From Actinomycetospora sp. NBRC 106378 (lineage in GTDB: Bacteria > Actinomycetota > Actinomycetes > Mycobacteriales > Pseudonocardiaceae), in the NCBI RefSeq assembly GCF_030269685.1, contig NZ_BSTT01000002.1, positions 798,665 to 862,664 on the forward strand: a stretch of 64,000 nt of DNA. The letters run 5' to 3'. Position numbers and translations under genes: made by a program. Shown in pieces: positions 60,926-64,000 of the stretch (positions within the stretch are counted from its first letter, which is position 1; every line of letters begins with the position of its first letter). The notes under the pieces were generated by a model. That model had not been told where the DNA came from and made no database searches. It saw only the letters and a list, made by a program, of their open reading frames with translations.

Positions 60926-61624
60926 GTGACGACAGTCCCTGACATGCAGCTGGGCCCGATCGGGGCGCTCCTCCCCGTGTCGTTCACCGACACCCCGCCG
61001 GTGGCGGCGCAGCGGGCCGCGGCGCGCCGCCTCGAGGCGGCCGGGTACGGGGCGCTGTGGGCGAACGAGATCCCCGGCAAGGACGCACTGGTGCAGGCCG
61101 CGCTGCTCCTCGACGCCACCGAGCACGTCGTGCTCGGCACCTGCGTGGCCAACGTCTGGGTGCGCGCGGCACCGACGGCGCACGCCGCCGCGGCGTTGCT
61201 CGCGCAGACGTTCCCCGGCCGGTTCGTCCTCGGCCTCGGAGCAGGTCACCCGGAGCAGGCCGCCGCCCTCGGACGGGACTACGGCTCGCCGGTCCGCACG
61301 GTGCGGGAGTACCGGACGGCGATGACCGCGACGCTCGCTCCCGACGCCGCCTACCCGTGCCTGCTGGCAGCCAACGGGCCCCGGATGCTGGCGCTGGCCG
61401 CCGAGATCGCCGACGGTGCCCTGCCCGCCATGGTGGAGCCGGCGTTCACCCGTGAGGCCCGCCGGGTGCTCGGCCCCGACCGGCTACTGGTGGTGCTGAC
61501 CCGCACCGACCCGGACGAGGTGCGTGCCCATCACGCGGCGGGCGCGGACCACGTCATCGTGTCGGTCCCGCCGGGCGGTGATCTCGAGGCCGGCGTCGAG
61601 GCGTTGTGCGCGGTGCGTCCCTGA
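60926..61624 (+). CDS. LLM-class F420-dependent oxidoreductase, short form
   Basis: 232 residues, shorter than the usual 300 or so for the luciferase-like family. The recognisable parts are PPVAAQRAAARRLEAAGYGA, LGTCVANVWVRAAPTAHAAA, FVLGLGAGHPEQA and ADHVIVSVPPGGDLEAG. The family uses F420 (or FMN) on alkyl substrates. A TAACGT hexamer eight nt before the GTG suggests a leaderless message. The C-terminus is complete by its stop, so the shortness is real. Confidence 0.82.
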   Translation: MTTVPDMQLGPIGALLPVSFTDTPPVAAQRAAARRLEAAGYGALWANEIPGKDALVQAALLLDATEHVVLGTCVANVWVRAAPTAHAAAALLAQTFPGRFVLGLGAGHPEQAAALGRDYGSPVRTVREYRTAMTATLAPDAAYPCLLAANGPRMLALAAEIADGALPAMVEPAFTREARRVLGPDRLLVVLTRTDPDEVRAHHAAGADHVIVSVPPGGDLEAGVEALCAVRP

Positions 61625-61630
61625 CGACGG

Positions 61631-61966
61631 TCAGCGCTCCCGGGGCGGCCCCACGTCCAGGTAGCCGCGGATCGCGTCGCGGAGCAGGTCGACCACGGGC
61701 CGGCCCTCCTCGATCGCCCGGATGTGCAGCTCGTCGCGCAGTGCCCGGGGGACGCGTCCGGAGAGGTACACGAGCTCCTGACGGGTGGGCCGGCGCCCCC
61801 GGGCGGCCCCGTCCACGGGCATGAGCGGCCCGGGCGCGGGGGAGAGCATCGAGGTCGGCTCCGGTCGGCGGCGTTCCCCCGGCGGCGGCCCGGCACGACG
61901 ACGGGGCGTCCCCGGCTCGGGCGCGGGACGTCCGGGCTGCGTCCCGCGGGGCTCAGACGGCGGCAT
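61631..61966 (-). CDS. Ribbon-helix-helix partner of ParA
   Basis: 111 residues. The last 55 residues have the RHH pattern: QELVYLSGRVPRALRDELHI, then RAIEEGRPVVDLLRDAIRGY. The first half is disordered and Pro/Arg-rich. The start overlaps the ParA stop region by 14 nt, so the pair is co-transcribed. RHH proteins of this kind bind a centromere or operator for a ParA ATPase (type Ib partition). It is not ParB. Confidence 0.8.
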   Translation of the reverse strand: MPPSEPRGTQPGRPAPEPGTPRRRAGPPPGERRRPEPTSMLSPAPGPLMPVDGAARGRRPTRQELVYLSGRVPRALRDELHIRAIEEGRPVVDLLRDAIRGYLDVGPPRER

Positions 61967-62762
61967 CGAGCCGGACCTCCAGCTGGTCGGCGAGGGTGGA
62001 GAAGATCTCGACCAGGGGCCGAGCCGGGGCGCCCCGGGCCCGCAGCGGCTGCGCGGCGTCGATGGCCTCGGCGAGCACGGCCCGTGACGGCACGGGGGGC
62101 GACCAGACCAGCCCGCCGAAGGTCTCGGCCACCGAGTCGGTGTGCCAGGCGTGCAGGCCGCGTCGCCGGTCGTGCTCGTTGACGATCACCCCGGACACCG
62201 CGAGCTCCGGCCGGCCGAGGTGGCGGCGGTAGGCGGCGACGAAGTCGCGGACCCGGATGGCGCCCTGCAGGTGGTCGTACTCCGGGCGCAGCACCAGCAC
62301 GACCGTGTCGGCGGCCGCCAGCCCGAGCTGCGTGAGGTGCCCGAGCGAGGGCGGGCAGTCCAGCAGCGTCACGTCGTAGTCCTCGGCGACGCCGGTGAGG
62401 GCGACGTCGAGCCGTTCGTGCGAGCCGAGCTGGCCCGCCTCCGCGACCCGGGCCTCGAGGTCGTAGCGGGCCGGCACGAGGTCGATGCGGGCGGCGAGGT
62501 CGGGGTCGGCGGGCAGGGTCCAGCGACAGCCGACGACGGCGTCCGCGGCGCAGCCCTTCTGGTTGGCCGCCACCACCTCGGCGGCGGTCACCATCTCGGT
62601 CAGGTCGGCCTCGCCGTAGCCCAGGCGCCGGGAGAGGTTGGCCTGCGGGTCGAGGTCGACCGCCAGGACCCGGCGTCCGCGCGCGGCGAGGGCCTCGGCG
62701 AGGTGGGCGATGGCGGTCGTCTTGCCGGCCCCGCCCTTGTTGTTGGCCACCGCGATGCGCAT
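61953..62762 (-). CDS. ParA-family partition ATPase
   Basis: 269 residues from the ATG at 62762. The deviant Walker A is NNKGGAGKTTAIAHLAEAL (Lys9, Lys14), followed by AVDLDPQANLSRRLGYGE and VTLLDCPPSLGHL. It is the stand-alone ParA/Soj type, short and without an N-terminal DNA-binding domain, that works with small centromere binders. It precedes the RHH gene in one operon. No replication gene is here, so it may be a chromosomal orphan or the trace of an integrated plasmid. Confidence 0.92.
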   Translation of the reverse strand: MRIAVANNKGGAGKTTAIAHLAEALAARGRRVLAVDLDPQANLSRRLGYGEADLTEMVTAAEVVAANQKGCAADAVVGCRWTLPADPDLAARIDLVPARYDLEARVAEAGQLGSHERLDVALTGVAEDYDVTLLDCPPSLGHLTQLGLAAADTVVLVLRPEYDHLQGAIRVRDFVAAYRRHLGRPELAVSGVIVNEHDRRRGLHAWHTDSVAETFGGLVWSPPVPSRAVLAEAIDAAQPLRARGAPARPLVEIFSTLADQLEVRLDAAV

Positions 62763-63179
62763 CGATCGTGCACCCCCGCCCCGACGTTCCCCGACCGGCG
62801 AGCCTGCTGGGTGCAGCGGCGCCGGACGAGCACAGTGACACCCGCGCACCGGTGCTCACAAGCACTCCTGCACACGTGCACGTGTGCACACCCGTTCCCT
62901 GCTCCGGGTGGGTCAACCGAGCACGTCGAGCGGCGTGCACCACACCCGGTCGGCGCAGCGCAGACGGGTGAACGGCCTGCGATGTTTCGTTTCCGGAGTG
63001 TTCCGGCCGCCCCCCGTCCCCTTCCGGACGCACGCGGCGCCGCCTATGGTCCAGCGACACCGATCGCGGCCCGGCGCCGCCGGGGCCGGGCCCCGCCGCC
63101 GCGTGATCACGGCGTCCGCACCACGTCACCACGGCGTGGCGACGCCGCCTGCGCGCGGTGACGACGAGGGGGAGCTGTG
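62763..63179. other. 417-bp gap upstream of parA
   Basis: It holds the parA promoter region with GTGCAC repeats, the 20-bp palindrome and the weak GTGCT/AGCAC repeat at 62852-62865. No gene is seen. The right part (63000-63179) is plain GC-rich sequence before the STAS gene. Confidence 0.5.
62869..62888. promoter_or_regulatory. Perfect 20-bp palindrome, candidate centromere or operator
   Basis: TGCACACGTGCACGTGTGCA is its own reverse complement. It lies 107 bp upstream of parA. It contains overlapping GTGCAC sites, and another TGCAC is at 62766-62770. Confidence 0.75.
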
Positions 63180-63563
63180 ATGGTGATGAAGCCGGCCGCG
63201 CCACCGCCGGGGAGCCGCGCGCGGTCCGGGGGAGCGGCCGGGCTGACCACGGCACGGGAGGCACGCCCCGACGGCGTCGTCGTCCGGCTCCGCGGCGGCC
63301 TCCACGCCGCCACCGCCTGCGTGCTCCGCGAGGCGGTCGAGGGCGCGCTCGAGGGCGGGCCCTCGACGGTCGTGCTCGACCTCACCGACGTCGTCGCCGA
63401 CGACGACCTCGGGCTCTGGGTGATCCCCGCCGTCGCGGGGGACGCCCACGCCCGCGGGGTCGCCTTCACCGTGGTCGCCCCGAAGCGGGCCCTGCGGAGC
63501 CGGCTGCGACGCCTTGGCGGGCGGCCGTTCGACATCACCGACGTCCGCCCGGCGGGGTGCTGA
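63180..63563 (+). CDS. STAS-domain protein, anti-sigma antagonist-like
   Basis: 127 residues from the ATG at 63180, five nt after GGGGGAG. The STAS core is DGVVVRLRGGLHAATACVLR, STVVLDLTDVVADDDLGLWV and RGVAFTVVAPKRALRS. The usual phosphorylated Ser before the second helix reads Asp here (VADDDLGL), so regulation by phosphorylation may be absent. No kinase or sigma factor gene is adjacent. The N-terminal 30 residues are disordered. Confidence 0.78.
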   Translation: MVMKPAAPPPGSRARSGGAAGLTTAREARPDGVVVRLRGGLHAATACVLREAVEGALEGGPSTVVLDLTDVVADDDLGLWVIPAVAGDAHARGVAFTVVAPKRALRSRLRRLGGRPFDITDVRPAGC

Positions 63564-63617
63564 GCCGAACCGGGAAGACCCGGCCCGAGATCGAGCCGAC
63601 CTGGCGTCGACCCCGCC

Positions 63618-63684
63618 CAAGATCTCGTTCCGCGGAGCGAAGTGTTCGCTGAGCGAGCACTTCGCTCCGCACGTGAGGATCTTG
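63618..63684. repeat. Long inverted repeat after the STAS gene
   Basis: GCGGAGCGAAGTG at 63632-63644 pairs exactly with CACTTCGCTCCGC at 63658-63670. A small inner hairpin and outer arms CAAGATC/GATCTTG (63618-63624, 63678-63684) extend it. It can act as a terminator and runs straight into the 9-bp array. Confidence 0.85.
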
Positions 63685-63685
63685 C

Positions 63686-63784
63686 GGTCGGGGCGGTCGG
63701 GGCGGTCGGGGCGGTCGGGGCGGTCGGGGCGGTCGGGGCGGTCGGGGCGGTCGGGGCGGTCGGGGCGGTCGGGGCGGTCGGGGT
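63686..63784. repeat. 9-bp tandem array, 11 units
   Basis: The unit GGTCGGGGC repeats ten times exactly; the eleventh ends in T and a partial twelfth follows. It is non-coding on both strands as far as I can see, although long open frames cross it. Such arrays are length-variable. Confidence 0.95.
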
Positions 63785-63798
63785 GGTCGGCCGCGTGC

Positions 63799-63856
63799 CG
63801 CGAGGTGCACGTCAGGCAGGAGCCGACGTCCTCGGGCCTGCCCCATGTGACCCTCA
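63799..63856. repeat. Dispersed hairpin, diverged copy 4
   Basis: The arm CCGCGAGGTGCACGTCAGGCAGG (63799-63820 region) faces CCTGCCCCATGTGACCCTCAG, starting at 63837. It resembles the copies at 32691 and 53291. The remaining 144 bp to the window end show no gene, but AGGAG at 63996-64000 may be the ribosome site of a gene beyond the edge. Confidence 0.55.
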
Positions 63857-64000
63857 GTGTCAGGGTCGGTGGTGCCGCTGTTGCGGTGGTCGGGATCCTG
63901 GTCGTCGGTGCTCTGGCTCTCCATGTGACTGCCCCTGATGGGCCAGCGCGAGCTGTGCCGGGCACCGGCGGCCAGGCCGGCCGGCGTGACTTGATAGGAG

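Noticed and set aside
63126..63965. Long minus-strand frames giving DRP or RPP repeats, with a plausible start at 63924
   Set aside because: They cross the 9-bp array and the hairpins and run through the STAS gene. The repeats are a by-product of the array, and no family is recognisable.

Overview
This 64 kb window is very GC-rich and looks like the chromosome of an actinobacterium of the Pseudonocardiales type (Pseudonocardia or Actinomycetospora would fit). The genus is an inference. The evidence is a WhiB1-like regulator, a PknG/GlnH/GlnX locus, a FasR-controlled fabD-fabH-acpP-fabF operon next to aceE, DUF3052 and ahpE (the order known from mycobacteria and streptomycetes), DUF3145, an F420-type luciferase-like oxidoreductase, and many GTG or leaderless starts. 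I see no integrase, transposase, rRNA or CRISPR array. One tRNA gene is present, tRNA-Val(UAC).

Layout. 1-6.7 kb: the 3' part of cobN, a secreted beta-helix protein, a DUF574-type methyltransferase, an autoregulated MerR gene, a leaderless DUF2795 gene and an L,D-transpeptidase lipoprotein. 6.7-15.8 kb: a seven-gene minus-strand operon in which every junction is a 4-bp ATGA/GTGA overlap: GlnX-like membrane sensor, GlnH-like lipoprotein, coiled-coil protein, PknG-like kinase, PP2C phosphatase, VWA protein, FHA protein. 15.9-24.3 kb: a papain-fold wall hydrolase, UppP, a MazF/PemK-like protein, a CPA1 antiporter, a DhaK-DhaL kinase, a degenerate nuclease, an MSMEG_0570-family protein and a membrane pseudokinase. 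24.5-32.6 kb: a MerR-like regulator coupled to a Cys-rich mini-protein, an FAD oxidoreductase, a 1568-residue P-type ATPase with a decayed ATPase-like N-terminal half, and a DUF2188/LEA-like protein.

32.8-43.6 kb: whiB with a long leader and a CRP-like site, an SDR-DUF2867 protein, a carboxylate-amine ligase, a Nudix hydrolase, an acyl-CoA dehydrogenase, a diguanylate cyclase, a tiny Trp/His repeat peptide gene (DSHWNR repeats) convergent with an MFS exporter, DUF3145, and a frameshifted DUF559-like gene bracketed by two long palindromes in opposite orientation. 43.6-53.3 kb: the type II fatty-acid synthase operon, its PucR-type regulator, a cold-shock gene, aceE, DUF3052, ahpE and tRNA-Val. 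53.5-63.6 kb: a phosphatase, a UvrA-like ABC protein, MFS, a methyltransferase, a GH1 glucosidase, an epoxide-hydrolase-like protein, an LLM oxidoreductase, a ParA plus ribbon-helix-helix pair with a perfect 20-bp palindrome upstream, and a STAS protein followed by a 9-bp tandem array.

The best candidates for something undescribed are the DSHWNR repeat peptide at 39745-39864, the paired palindromes around the broken gene at 42.5-43.6 kb, a 14-mer (CCCGNCGTCGGGAA) found ten times, and a dispersed hairpin family carrying CCAGGCAGG. Positions and motifs were read by eye. Family assignments rest on motif recognition, not on database searches.
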